From Lasioglossum baleicum (lineage: Eukaryota; Arthropoda; Insecta; Hymenoptera; Halictidae): a DNA stretch of 64,000 nt. Positions within the stretch are counted from its first letter, which is position 1. Each line of letters begins with the position of its first letter. The stretch lies in assembly GCF_051020765.1 (NCBI RefSeq), contig NC_134941.1, positions 4,712,001 to 4,776,000 on the forward strand, written 5' to 3'. Below the pieces are notes generated by a model. The model was given only the letters and a program-made list of their open reading frames with translations. It was not told where the DNA came from and ran no database searches. The translations under genes and the position numbers were made by a program. This document shows, piece by piece, positions 12,831 to 25,953 of the stretch.

Positions 12831-15505
12831 ATCAGAAGAAGTTTTTGAAGTATTCTCCAAATAGTGACTATTTCATTTATCTTTTTTTAACTTTTTACTT
12901 ATCTTTATCTCGTGAGAACATATAATTATAAGGATAAACTGATTTGGAACAGTCCAAAACAAAGATATTTAATGATACATGAAAGTAATATTCTTTAAAA
13001 TCGGTACTGTTAGTATTTCTTTTTTAATAGTAGATGCTTGACTGACGATTAATTGTTGGCATTAGTTACTGCTATTTTGGGTAATGTACGCAATTACCTT
13101 TAGAGTTCGTTATTTTCTCATTAAGATTTTACGACGTTCAATATTACGAGCTGTTCCATATTACCTGCGTTTGCCCTACTTCTGAGAATGTACATAGACT
13201 GAAACTTCGAAAATAAGTTCCTTCCATAAAAACCAGGAACATGATTTTTATTCAACAATCGTGCGTTCAATTATCTCGTTTCTCTAATCTAGTTTCTCAA
13301 ATGAAAACTTCAATTATATCATTGAAGATCAATCGAGCGACTTAAAGGAGTACATTTCTAAATGAGAAGTAGTGTGAAAACATAAGAAAAAGATCATTTG
13401 TGTTGAAATAAAAGGAAATTTGTCTTAGCTCTTACAATGAGTTAAATATCTGATATTCTGTGAGAAGATAAGTGTTATGAATAAAAGTAAATAATTGTTA
13501 TCCTTGTGCTTACTTCTAATTTACACCAAAAATCTTACTGTAAGCAACAGAGTTGTAGTGATTAACATACATAAAGATGACAAATTGTACAGTACAGTCT
13601 GTCTGGACTTTATAACAAAAATATGAAGCATGGAGAACCCCATAACACATTTTTTGTATTTATATTTATCATACAGCAAAACATTCAGTAATTATATTGG
13701 CTGTTGATACAAAAGCATGTTTTGCTTCCAACGTCGACGCCAATTTCCTCTGACAAATAAGTAAAATGAAATGTTCTCTCACAAAAACATTTGACCGAAA
13801 TAAATGACAAGAGAATATTGAGACAATTATTATAATAAATTCAGTCGCGCGTCATCATCAAGTATTGACGTATCGATAAAATTACTTGTTACTGGGGAAT
13901 AAAAGCATAGGTAGAATGTTTCACGTTTTGAATTGATGACAAAACTAATTTATAAATATTTTGTTAGGTGACATTTTTGTCATATTTTCACTTGTAAAAT
14001 AGAGAGAAGAAATTCGTAAGGAAACTTATGGAATCTCCTGTGTAATGGGAAACTACACTAACTAGAAGTCCAAAGGAAAAAGAGAAAAAAACCATAGAGA
14101 TGAAAAACAGGAAAATGACGAGAGAAACCCTACACAAGAATAATAGAAAGAAAAGTATATATAGAGATGGAAATGAGGGAAACAAGATAAAGAACCAATT
14201 ATGGACAATGAAGAAGGAGTAGAACGAAAAGGGGGAATAAAACATTCAGGATAACCCAACGTACAAACCAGAGATAGCGATTGCTAACACACTGAGGAAT
14301 AGGAAAATATGAAAAATGGATAAAGACAAACGAGTCTACAAGAAGAAAAAGAACCAACTAAAACTAGGATATATGTACAATTAGGATATTTGCATTTTAA
14401 CTCTCTTGTAAATTAAAAATCAGGATCTCTGGTTCCCTAAAACCTAGTGATTTAATTGAATTATTTCAGTAATCACTGATTGATAAATGTTGTTACTTCC
14501 AAACGGAAGTTGTGTATAAATACAGATAAAATCTAACACTTTTTTTTAACTATGTTCATTTATAGTCGCGGCAATATTTAAGCCACTAGCAACTGTAATT
14601 TGATAATAATTCGTATATTTCGTAAAACATAAGCAGATATTTACATTATTTGCTGATCGACGCGTGACCGAATTATAATTCATGTTATTATTCACATTAT
14701 CAACTTGAATTAGCAATGCAAGAGCCATGTTTGCTCCATAAAACGGTCATGTTTATGAAAAATACATGTTTGCATACATCGCGTATTATAATGAATAACA
14801 TCACTTTGTATTCAGCTCATAGTTTGCATGAATTTCATTACGAAGTTATGCCTTGAAGTTCATATAGCTGTATAAGCGTAAGAAATTAGAATAAAGCTTT
14901 AAAAATGGTCGTGACAAGATATGAAAGAATCGCGTGTGAAGCATTCATGAAAATTTATTTAACAAACTCTAACTTGTATGATGGTATGTGCAGAATCCAA
15001 TTTGAAAATTTAATTAATTGCTTTCCAAAGTATCAGTTTCACAGAAATAAATTGATGTCCATATTTAACGAAAGTTTCCTAACTGGAAATGTATTAATTA
15101 CAAAGTTTCGTCGAACGGAGTCATAGAAATTAAACTGTCATTCTACGCCGCCGTTAATATTTCTCGTTCATCATCATCAACAGGTTTTCTAACAATTTTT
15201 GCACGGGATGGTTGCCCGTCATTAATTAAACGGTATTCGGGGAGAAAAAACTTTCTCCTCCCAAGGAGGAAAAGTTCGGGGGTTATATACCTGTGCCAAT
15301 TTTCCCCAACAATACTTTTCGGCGTTGTTTCAGCTGCCAGTCACAACTTCGCTAAATTACTTGTGTATCAAATTTATTTCATCGGTGCCATAATGCCAAA
15401 ACTTTACAGCCTCTCGTTAATTGGGTACGATTGAAGTACGTAGTACTGTGGGACTTCGATTATGGGTGTTTATCAGCTCGAATAACTAAACAAATTTATG
15501 TAAAC
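12831..15505. other. AT-rich unique sequence including a purine-rich tract
   Basis: No gene was recognised. At about 14050-14360 the plus strand is strongly purine-rich (runs of GAAA and AGAGA), which produces a hydrophobic, F/S-rich frame on the minus strand at 13988-14245; I regard that frame as a composition artefact. The plus-strand frame at 14905-15126 (73 codons) has no known motif. Confidence 0.35.
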
Positions 15506-15979
15506 CAGCAGAGATGGGCATTATTTGTCGAAAGAAATACTATTTAATATTTTAGATTTTATTTTGCTTAAAGAAAATAGTATTTTAAATAAGATATGCA
15601 ATTTCGAAAATAAAATATTTCTATTTTAACAATCTGAACCTCAAAATAAAATATTTTACTTTTTGCATTGTTATAATACTCTGAGAAACCGCACAAACAC
15701 ATGCGGTTTACGTCTATCTTATCGTTAAGAAACGATTTACACTCATAAATGTACTGAATCCGAACCATTATTTTCAGCAATAATATTTATAATTAAAATT
15801 AAAAATAAAGACAAAATACAAATATTTGCACAATATATTCTTCAAATAAAATACTATTTTCAAAAATGACTGCCTCTCTCAAATAAATTATTTTATTCTC
15901 AAAAGTTACATACTATCAAATAAATGGGATTATATATATTTATTATTTACTATTTAAAATACTATTTTCCCCAGCTCTG
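15506..15979. mobile_element. Non-autonomous hAT element
   Basis: A 474-bp element with a perfect 8-bp flanking duplication ATGTAAAC (15498-15505 and 15980-15987). The left end contains CAGAGATGGGCA and the right end inverted reads CAGAGCTGGGGA. The interior is filled with short words around AAATACTATTT on both strands. The frame at 15568-15780 minus lies wholly inside it and resembles no transposase. Confidence 0.8.
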
Positions 15980-15987
15980 ATGTAAAC

Positions 15988-18290
15988 ATCTATTTTCACT
16001 ACTTTATGCTAATAGCATAGAATAATTGGAAAATTATTTCTTTCACTATGAATTTAATATGTGGAATTTTATACAGTATACACGTATATGCCAAAAAGTG
16101 GCACTTAAGTCATCATAGTTTATATTTATTTTGAAAATTAATTGAGCAACAATTTCGTATGGATAAAAGTTGTGGGCATGCTCGCCTAAAATGATCTATC
16201 GCCATAATACCGTGCAGTTAACTTACAATTGAATTTCCTTATTTCGCTTGGGATGGGAAGGAAGTCGACAGAATCGATTCCGCTCGAGGAAGGAGCAGAA
16301 CTTCAGATCGGGCTCGACATATCGTTACCTGAGAGTCGAGGAAGTGGAAGAACGACAGCATCGAGGCCGAACAGAACCGCGGACTGACTCGTTGAACCGG
16401 AAACAGATTTGTTTCACTGAATTACAAGACGAGCTCCATTTTTTCCCCCTCCCGGAACGCTGTCAACGGGAAGACTGATCAGCAGAATTACAATCGTACC
16501 GCGCGGAAGCTTTTATGATCAAACGGTGAAAATCGCAAGTTACTCTCTCGCAGCGCGCGTGCAATTACCGGCCACCGTTCGAGCACCGTCTAAGCCCGCA
16601 ATTAAACTTTATCTTTAATCGGCCCGGTTGTAACTCGGGGATAACGATCCTTCATAGATTCTGTTGAGCGACGTAAGCTTCGCAACTCGTAAGTCGAATT
16701 CGGGGAAACCCTGATATTAATTGCCTACTAGAATTTTCGATGTTCGATCGCGCGGAAACCAAGTCCTTAAGGGTCGAAACGAGAACTCTTCAGAGATCCG
16801 ATTCTTTAATTACTCGCGAACGTTTTGGATTTTTATTTCCATTAGCAGCCTGCGGGGGAAACTTGCCGAATGGTCACTGAATTTATTCGTTTCCTTGTAT
16901 TAGGTTGTTGCATATGAAATGTCCAATGTTTTTTGTTATGATAAAAATTTTGGATTAAGATGTGCACCACTATAATCAACGTAATGTATGAAATGATACG
17001 AACAGAGCAAGATCAGGATTTAAAAATTGAGAATTTTATTTTATATTTTAACAATTATATAAATTTTTAAAAAATACCGTCTGGACGTCTACATTTTTCT
17101 GGACGTACATACGTGGAGAGGCATTTGAGAATTTTTCTTTTGAATTTTGTAGTTCACTCCGTGGGAATGCTGCGTTATACAGTGAAGTCTCCCGATTTTC
17201 TAACCGCGTTAGAGCGTAACCGTATTGCAGGCATGTCGTGTTATATGTTGGCTGGTTGCAACTAAACAAAAGTTTCCATTTTCCCGGGGTATATTTTATG
17301 CACATCGTACTCGGGGGTATTTAGTCCGCGTCACGAACTTAAACATTCCATTTAATAAATTACGAAATTTCTATTCCGCAATTTTCTAGGCATCCGCCTC
17401 GTGGTCTTACTTTAATGAATCGTTCTTCTTTCATTAAACTTCTTTCATTGAAACGAATTAATTATTTTTTAATGAGTTTCCCCGTGTTTCCTTCTCGTGA
17501 CGCGCCCCGCAAACAAATTTTTAAACACCGTACACAGTACACCGAGGCATGCTTTTAATTCGCATCGTTGATCGTTGATATTTAGGCTGTGCATTTTTAT
17601 ACATTTGTGGATCTTGAAGATCTGTACAAGGGAATATCATAGGCATTAAAAAAAGAACAGATTTCGAGAGAAATGCGATTAATGTTTCGACTGTATGTGC
17701 ACGTAACTTCATTATTTGTACGAATTTATGTAAATCCTTCTACAGACAAATTTTTAAAAACACGTGCTTTAATATTAATTGAATATGGAAAATAAGATTT
17801 GATCTACAGTCAGCTGATAGACACGTGAACGAAATCCTAGAACTTGGAAAGGTAGAGAAACCAAGGAGAAGGAAATTTTGCCAGTGCGGTACGGCTGGCA
17901 GACACATTTTCCGTCGAGCGCGGCATCAGAAGGATACTTAAAATGATTCTGTCGTCATTGAGATGAAGGGACAAATGTTCATGGTTAATTGCCACGGGAG
18001 ATCTTTTGTACTCAGAGAAAGATTAAAAGTCTCTGTTCTCCTCTGGCATTGTCTTTGCCGACCACCTTAAAGGCGTTAACTCGAGGAGATTATAATTTCT
18101 CATTGTCAATTCTGCTCGATGTAGCTAATACTTTCTTCCGTCTGCCACTTCGCTCCCTTTTCTGGTGCTTGTGAGAGAGCAGTACAGCAAGAGGAATAGC
18201 TGGACCAATGGAAAGTGAAGAAGAAGACATTTTTTACGATCAAATTTTTACGACCTTTTAAAACGATCCTTTAGCACATTTTATTCACTT
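15988..18290. other. Unique region with a CpG-rich patch
   Basis: GC and CpG are raised at about 16240-16870, and the rest is AT-rich. No recognisable gene. At 16905 a sequence starting TTAGGTTGTTGCATATGAAA looks like a mariner-type terminus, but no inverted partner was found, so no element is called. Confidence 0.3.
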
Positions 18291-18293
18291 TGC

Positions 18294-18345
18294 GAATTGC
18301 AATGAATACAAACAATTTTTATTTTGTATGAAGATCCAAAGTCTA
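18294..18345 (+). repeat. Right terminus of the TAGACTGCGG repeat family
   Basis: Shares ATTGCAATGAATRCAAACA, then TTTTTATTTTG, AAGATCC and a GTCTA end with the copies at 26565-26618 and 57548-57595. No matching left end or target duplication was located nearby, so this looks like a solitary or degraded end. Confidence 0.5.
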
Positions 18346-18703
18346 GTAAAATGACACGCGAGACTCGCCATAAAACATTATTTCTTTAAACGATAATCGA
18401 GCCACGACGCCGACGCCTTCAAACACGCACGGTGCACACAAAAGGTGTTCATTAAAGAATACGACACAGTCTCATTAAAAATAAAACGTAGGATCTTTAA
18501 AATAATCCAGACTTATTTCTCGCGATTACGAGCAGGATAGCAGCAGAGGAACAAACCGTGAATAACAAATGTGGTCCGAGAACAATATCGGGGGTTGTTA
18601 TCGTAATCGGAGAACGAGGAGGGCAGAAAGAGAATGTAAAGAAACCCGAAGAAAAGCGGGCGGCACAGGAGGTGAAGATGAAGGGGAAGGTGAGAGAAAT
18701 TTA

Positions 18704-19185
18704 TCACGTACAGGTGTCTGCGAGGATACATCGGGATAATGAGATTCGTGCCCCTTTCCACGCCATAAACTTGTAAAAAAGCTCGGGCCGTCGTAACAAT
18801 GTCCCCTGGTCTACGAGTGATCCGTCCCCGTTGCTTCTTTTTACGACGGCGTCGAAGAGGCTCGGCGACTCGACGGTGGGTAACGAGTCACAATAGTTCC
18901 TGAGGGTCATGTTCAGACTGGATAACTTCGTTTGGGAAACATTGTCGACGTGTTCGGCCAGCCCCGGACTCTCCAATAACGTCTCCACATTTTTATCAGC
19001 ATCCCTATCGTTACCAAGATTGTCATCGATCGACAGTGTCCGGCCGCGATCAGAATCAGCTGTGGCCGTCCACTATGTCCGTTGTCCTTTCCCTGAACGT
19101 CTAGACCTGCTAATCCCAACTAAGTCCTCCAGATTTAATTGTTTCGCGTAGTGATTGCACCCCCACCCAGACTCAGGGGACTTGG
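18704..19185 (-). other. Possible host coding exon or pseudo-exon with one in-frame TAG
   Basis: Reading the minus strand from a good-looking splice acceptor (a T/C-rich tract ending ATTTTAG just upstream of 19185), one frame stays open to TGA at 18704-18706, except for TAG at 19073-19075. After that TAG there are 122 codons. The predicted residues are mixed and hydrophilic, rich in D, N, S and L (for example TLSIDDNLGNDRDADKNVE). Many codons follow a purine-N-pyrimidine pattern, as in coding DNA. I recognise no family. Other frames over the same bases are also open for 68-80 codons, so chance remains a real alternative. A GTACGT near the 3' end could act as a donor. Confidence 0.25.
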
Positions 19186-19385
19186 CTAAAATTGGGGAAA
19201 TAAGTTACCCTCTCTTTGTCAGTACCGCAGTAATCACGTGACATTGTGACGCGTGCACGACAGAGACGAAACGTGGGGAACTGGGGTCGTAGAAGGGGAA
19301 GCTAGAGTGGGGAGACAAATCTTAGGCGACTCTGCCACCATCTCGAAGGGAACGGCTATTCTGTTTTCATTTTACTGTCCAGGGA

Positions 19386-19736
19386 AAGAGTTGGGCAATA
19401 ATCAATTAATATTTAAAAATGACTAATAGTCTTTTTGAATGTTAGTCATAGCAAAATAGTAACTAGTCAAAACTTTTTGATTTGGTTAGTGATAACTAAT
19501 TAATAATATTAATGTATGTTAATCGCACAATAGTGACTAATGACTAAAGATTGATGACTGATCATCAACTAATAAGCAATAGCTAACGATTACTTAGAGC
19601 TGTGACTAACTATTTGCCATTTACTTATCACTAACTACTAATCAAAAAGTTTTGACCAATGATTATTTTGCTATGACTAACATTCAAAAAGACTATTAGT
19701 CATTTTTAAATATTAGTTGATTATTGCCCAACTCTG
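19386..19736. mobile_element. Non-autonomous hAT foldback element
   Basis: A 351-bp element with flanks TCCAGGGA (19378-19385) and TCCAAGGA (19737-19744), an 8-bp duplication with one change. The ends read AAGAGTTGGGCAATAATCAA and, inverted, CAGAGTTGGGCAATAATCAA. The inverted similarity continues inward for more than 100 bp through ATTTAAAAATGACTAATAGT and GAATGTTAGTCATAGCAAAA, so most of the element folds into one long hairpin. No coding capacity. Confidence 0.9.
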
Positions 19737-19844
19737 TCCAAGGAAATACATTAACCGACGCAACGGTATTCATGCATTTCGAGTGACCTCAAATTTATAA
19801 TGAGCGTTAGCATAATTATAGATCCTATAGGTGAAGATCGGCCA

Positions 19845-20060
19845 ATACTGTTGCAATATTTGGCAGATGTGAAATTGATTTTAACAGAATAGTGATTTTA
19901 ATTCTTAGAGGGAATTACTTGTGTCTCAGCTGTTGATTGAGGGTGGTCACGGTGAACCTGAATATCATAATTTCAATAGACTTTTTGTTATTGTTGCTAC
20001 AATGAGGCTCTCATATTATTCGACAGATGTGAAATTGATTTTAATATGATTGTACAGGAA
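19845..20060. repeat. Diverged tandem duplication, about 160-bp period
   Basis: CAGATGTGAAATTGATTTTAA occurs at about 19864 and again near 20024, and each copy is followed by ACTT(G/A)TGTCT within about 60 bp. The copies are diverged elsewhere. Confidence 0.55.
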
Positions 20061-20202
20061 AATACTTATGTCTATCTTTCTTGTAATAAATAAAATAACT
20101 AAAAACAAACGAACAACATGAGTTTGACCCGAGTTAGATGAATCTTAAATCGTATACATATAACTTCAATTATTTCACAGCAAGATATTAATTCTCTAGT
20201 GC

Positions 20203-20562
20203 ATGCAATTATTATTATTCTCACTTTCCCCTCTTCGTCTTAATGAAATTAATTTTAGTTTCAATACGTTGATCAATGTGACTTTTATAATAATAATGGA
20301 ATTATTACGGAAAGACTGGCCTTTTCGTTGCTGTGACGAAGCAAAGAATTTTATGGAAATACATACATATATTTGGCACTATGGTTTGAAAGAGCTGTTT
20401 GGCCGAGGTCTGCGTGCCAATCTGAAAGTATTTCTCTTGAAAGAACTTGTTAGTCGACGCAGACCTGAAAGCAACTCTCCGACCGCGTCCCCTGCAATTG
20501 GTGTCACTTCTGCTGTCGAAGATATAGCTAGCAGAAGTCTGTTCTCAAGTGGACGCAAGTGA
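20203..20562 (+). other. Unassigned 119-codon open frame
   Basis: A plus-strand frame ending at a TGA. The middle (from the internal Met at codon 32) contains a charged stretch with KDWPFRCCDEAKNF, and the C-terminal third is S/P/R-rich. It has no motif I know, no obvious splice context and no neighbour that suggests a role. It could be a chance frame. Confidence 0.15.
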
Positions 20563-20879
20563 GAGCTGCAATCTAGAGTTAGTCTAGTGCATACAGCGAG
20601 TGACGAGTGTATTGAAACTTCAATGTTCTGTATTTCTGTTTATTGGTCGACGAATTTTCCTCCAGCATTCTCAATATAAAGTGTGTGTATTCTATAATGT
20701 ATGAATAAATTAAAAGTTTAATTAAAAAATAAGGGTGTTCCACATCCTTAACTATCGTGGTACATTGTATTTTTAAAAACAGTATTAATCCTTCTTTATG
20801 CATCAAACGGCATCCTGAAAATCTGTTATGCTTTTTAAGTCAATAATTTACTATACTGCGAACAACATGTATTAAACAA

Positions 20880-21060
20880 TTGAAAATAGAGTTATTATGA
20901 CACTATACTACAGTCAGAATAAAGTTAAATATACACAAAAAATAAATAGAGAACGGTGCAGTATTAAATAGCTGAAAAAATAAAGTTATTATATGATACT
21001 GATAACACATAGTCAGAATAAAGTTAACCGTATGTGAACAAATAATTGGAGAATGTACAA
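20880..21060. repeat. AT-rich tandem duplication, about 100-bp period
   Basis: AGTCAGAATAAAGTTAA appears twice, at about 20912 and 21013. Each copy is preceded by AAAGTTATTAT or AGAGTTATTAT and followed by AATA(A)ATxGAGAA. The copies are diverged. Confidence 0.6.
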
Positions 21061-23739
21061 CACACTTTACCCCGGATTACAGTTCGTTTTCGATTAAATC
21101 GACAATGATTTATGGTGTCTACGTGTATCGAAGTATCATTCAGCTCACGTGTCTGTCCATTACTCATTAGTTCCTCTTGCGTCACTTATAAAATTGTCGG
21201 TGGTATGGTGCACCATTTTCATCGCATTCGTTTAATGGAATCTGTAGTTAGTACATAGTCAGGTTGATTAAAGACAAACAGTATCGTATCATATCGCATC
21301 ATCAACGCTGTATGCTAAAAGTAGAATTAGCAAACAATAATTTGAGAATAGGTGTGCTCGATGAATTTTCAAACCTAATTTGTTTCAAGAACGAAACCTC
21401 GTACCAGAAATTGTGTTATTCCATATTGTACAGCTACTTTTTCGAGTAGAGAACATTTGGAGTTGAAATTTTACCATCAATTTTATGTGCTTTTACATTG
21501 ATTTGTTGATATGTTAGACAAGTTTAACTAACAATAAGTATACCAATTTACAATTAAAATATACCATTAAAAATTATAAGTTTTAAAGAAAATGTATATT
21601 CATTTTCAACATGGCTACTTTAAACGCAAACTGCATTGTGCAATTTTCGATAATCCAGCATAATTATTTATTGACCAAAAGAAAATTAAATTATAAACGT
21701 AAGTTGCAATATTCGCTGATAGCTTCTAAAGTTTGCACCCCAATTTTCTACCTCGTACAGGGAATGAAATTTCGAATTAGAATGAAAAATGTATAACTTG
21801 TCGAACATAATAAAATTTCGGCGAGAATGCTCGAATCTATATGCCTCTTGCGTGATCTGAAGGTGGTCCGTGCCGTCACAGAAATTCCAGCTGTCGAACT
21901 GCGAGCAGAATTTCTATCGATAAATTGCTTATTTACGTCAAATGCTTTGGAACATTCTATGCAGGTACGGTTGAAGTGCATTGCAATCCCGTCTAGTGCC
22001 GATATAATGGCCTGTATGCACTACGTGTGACAAAAGGGATATTAAATTAACTGTCAGATTAGTTCCTGACTTCGAAAGCAGCTGCACAATTGACTAAACC
22101 TACGGCGACAACTTATCGAACCACTTAACCAGCCTTGACGACGACAAAATCGCTATTCAAGAAAATGCAATCCGATTGAAAACGTGTACGCATCATTCGC
22201 AATCATGGAATGCAAGGGTGCAATACAAGTGCAACACGAAGAAACCGTCAATTGGACTTCAAAGCAGTTCAAAATTATTTAAATTGTACTTTGAAACACA
22301 TTTAGTGTTGGAAGTCAAATTTAACAAATTCCATTAACTGTTTTAGCAAGCTTCGAGGTTGAAACAGTATTTAACAAAGTAACAGTTATGAATAAATTAT
22401 AGTTCGTATTGAATCTCGTATTGAGTCTTTTTCGAATAAATTTTTCTCAAGACAGGTGAAAGATATTTTTTTAATGAGGAAATGGTGGAAACTACCCCCA
22501 TCAAATTTGATCACTTTTCAACTAAACATTGTTACGAGAAGGAAAACTATCCGCTCTCGTAAAAGTAAATCCCAAGTTCCAGTGTTAGAGAGGAATTTCA
22601 TGTAATTCCGACTTAAATATGTATGTAACACTTGACAAGGTACCTTCTGTCGGTTTGCATTCTAACGAAGGAATTCCACGGGAATAATTGCCAATCGACT
22701 AAATGGATTTCACCACTATTCGCAAAGAGGCTGTAATTACGTCGCCCGGGAGAAACTCAAGCGTTCGAGCACACCTGTCGCAGATAAAATAATATTTTAT
22801 AACTTCGCTGATGTCGGGACTCGTTCAATAGCCTCGAAGGTTCACAACGAATTAAAGAAACCGCCCTTCAATGTTTCTTCAACCGATTAACACCTACGAC
22901 ACTTTTTGTTGTACCTTTTTCCTTGCGGAAGTGTTGCTCCTCTTCCCCATCTCGTCTGCTTAAAAAGAGAAAATTTCTAACTGGCTCTAGAACCGCAGGA
23001 TAATTATGTTCAAAGTACTAATTACTCGACCACTCCATTAGTTCCGGTTTTAGTTAATTCCTTTACTGCTTCGTAACGGAAAGCTCTTAAGATTCTATGA
23101 AAATTCAGGTTTGGTTTATCTGAAGTGGTGTCGCAATATTAATTGAATGAATACCTTTGTTTTTGACCTGTAATTGTGATTTAATCAATTTGATTAAGTT
23201 TAAAAAATCTTGTTAGTTTGACTAACCATTTTATATTATATTTTCTAAACTAGATGCTCGAATAGTATAGTGAATAATAATACAGTGTATGTATAGCAAA
23301 ATTAAGATTGATCTCATTATGTAAAATTGAATCAAATATGTTACACAAAAATTTAGTAATTCGTTATTAGATAAGTAAAACCTAGACTAAAAATATTTAT
23401 ATAAGTGATGCTTTTATAACTGAATTTGAGAAAACAGAAATCCAATAAATTCAAAATTATTTTCCGTTGATTGAACGACTTCAAAAAAATTGTTTTCCAG
23501 TATCTCGAAAATAATAGAACATTAAATTCGATACAAAGTATTTTCAATGTAAATTCTACAGTATAACACACCTGCAGCAAATTAAATACGTATCCTAAAC
23601 AGTGAAGTTTCATACGAAACAAATATTTTACCGAATATTTTGCATGTATTTTCACAGAAATAATTTTATTTTGATTTATACCGAGTGTATATTTCAATCC
23701 TGCAGTTATAGATGATTCGATAAAAATAAAATAATGTTT
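21061..23739. other. Unique sequence, no gene seen
   Basis: AT-rich, with short moderate-GC stretches near 22700-23080. The short frames here carry no recognisable domain. Confidence 0.35.
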
Positions 23740-23781
23740 CAGATATAAAATATAAATAACCAGATATAAAATATAAATAAT
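23740..23781. repeat. 21-bp tandem duplication
   Basis: CAGATATAAAATATAAATAA occurs twice, back to back, with a 21-bp period. Confidence 0.9.
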
Positions 23782-25686
23782 GAATATTTACATTACCACC
23801 AAACTGTGGCACGTAATGCATATTGATAAAATTCTCTGGTCATTTTTCTAAACGTATAAATACCTACTATACGACGATATAAATAGAGATTTTACACACT
23901 CGCGTGCATACAATTCACAAGAATGATGTTCCGACTGCAAATCCGTACTCTGTACGACGCGTACACGAGACGCGCTATTTCCTTCCGGTAAAAAGAATAG
24001 GGGAACACTTCCTCACGTACGAGGTGACATCTGAGGGCGTTTTGTGGTCGGTTTTCCCTTACCGCAACGAGAGTCCGGTCGGACGTCGTCGAAATTTCGG
24101 AACATGAGGAAAATATTCCCAAGCAGAAACACGGTTCGTACATTTGCAATCGCGAGCGAAGTTTTGTCACAAATTATAAAAATCGTCCCACATTAAATTC
24201 TGCATCCCTGCAGGATAGAAAAATATTCAAGTTCCTGAAATTTTATATAACACGCTACAGTTAACCCCTTAAGACGTGGGTTTCGTATGCTAAATTTGAT
24301 TATTGTTAACCCTTCATGATAAACTAATTCCTCCAATGTCCTACACTCTTGTAATGTATTTATAATTTGGCATTTTACATAGTCATTTTTAGCACAAATG
24401 CATAACATCTACTTATTAGAGATTGTATAAATATAAAAACAACTTCAAGAAGGTTATATGAAATATTTTCTGACGAAATCTGCACAATAATTTTTTAAAA
24501 ATCATTTTTTATGCATTCAGAGTGTCTTTAATGCGATCATTCACATTCAGAATCAAGGGAGATAAATAGATACTATATTTAGTATATGATCCACCCTCAC
24601 TCACAGGAAAAGATCTCACGTATTATGAAACAGCCTTGTATAAAAATAAGACGTGCAACAAACACGTTCCCATTTCCCTTACACTAGAAATACCATGGAA
24701 TTTTATGCGTGATGTCAACATCCTCCAACAGTGGTTCAACCTTATTTTCAGTAGACATGTGCCATAAGTAAGCAGTATTATCTGAAGACAAGAAATAAAT
24801 GTAAATATAATATCTTCAAAATACACAGTGCAATTCACATTTATTCATTCCACTGTTTAATTTTCGTATAATATTTACGAGTAGTCTCCAGATTTTATAT
24901 CATTATAAAAAGAAATTTAAATTTAAATGATTAAAAAAAGAAATTCCCCTATTTTACGGAAGTCGAGTATTGGCTAGATATGAACTGAATAAAAAGTAAT
25001 GATTACGTTCATATTATATTTTTAATATTTACTATCATTCCTAACAGGTTTAAACCAATACAATACGACTATCTAAAATAATTTGCGACAAATAAAACGG
25101 TACCAACAAAAGACATTTATCTATGTATCTTGAAGAAGTTTGTTTCCGTTTCTTCCTTCTTTATAAAAATAATGAGCAATTTCTGTGTTTTATACTTTTT
25201 CTTATATCCTCCAAGGTATAAAGTTTTTCATCCCCAACTTTGTGGACTATTCGCACCCCGTAAACGTGAGAACGGGCACCCATAAAAAGTACGCTTTGCA
25301 TATATTTCGATGCTCTTCTCTCGCGATTTTAGATCTAACTTCCGTACGTTTTCCGATTCGTAACAGTCGACAAGTTGGATAACGCCTTTGAGGAAAATCG
25401 ACGTCAGTCTTTCTACTCCTCATTTTCTTCTCGTAGCTAATCTATCATCTATGCCATGTGTCGACAGTCGAGATTCGTTGGCAAGCTATTGAAGTTCTAC
25501 CGTAGATCAGAAAGCAAAATGACAGCACGTCAGCGCAGATTGACACGCACGGATGCACACAATACGCGCAAGTACATCACCGTCTAAAAATATCCAAACA
25601 AATATGCAGGGCATTTCATGGGTTCGTAACGATAGGTGGCAAACATTTGACTGCTATTGAAAAACATAATTGATATTTATGATAAT
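23782..25686. other. AT-rich unique sequence, no gene seen
   Basis: Overlapping frames on both strands at 23892-24170 lie in a locally GC-richer patch and show no family motif. Near 24262 the phrase TTAACCCCTTAAGACGTGGG recalls piggyBac-like tips, but no inverted partner was found. Confidence 0.35.
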
Positions 25687-25919
25687 TAGACTGCATATCT
25701 TTATGCAAAATAAAAATTTTCTACCTGAATTGCAACAAGCTGGGATGAAATAAATATTTAATTTCTTGCTGAATATGTTTAATAGGTTGAAAATGATATA
25801 GTAGTATGTTTAAATTCTTCAAATATTTTTACTGTAATGATAATAAACATCTATGATATTTATGATGATAAACATTCACCTGCCCACTTCTGTCAGAAAT
25901 AAATAAAATCTGCAATCTA
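25687..25919 (-). mobile_element. Small TIR element of the TAGACTGCGG family
   Basis: Begins TAGACTGCATATCTTTATGC and ends AAATCTGCAATCTA, so both ends resemble the termini of the nested element at 26441-26618, in the opposite orientation. About 233 bp, noncoding. The flanks show no clear 8-bp duplication, so the target site may have decayed. Confidence 0.5.
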
Positions 25920-25953
25920 GTCGCACGTAAATGTTCAAAATTTGTATTCCAAG

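Noticed and set aside
13988..14245. Membrane-protein-like minus frame rich in F, S and L
   Set aside because: It is the complement of a purine-rich tract. Low complexity, with no helix-loop pattern of a real transporter.
16905..16960. Mariner-like terminus TTAGGTTGTTGCATATGAAA
   Set aside because: No inverted partner or TA-bounded element could be found. A single tip is too little to call.
24262..24320. TTAACCCCTTAAGACGTGGG as a piggyBac end
   Set aside because: No matching inverted end is visible. TTAACCC words are common in AT-rich DNA.
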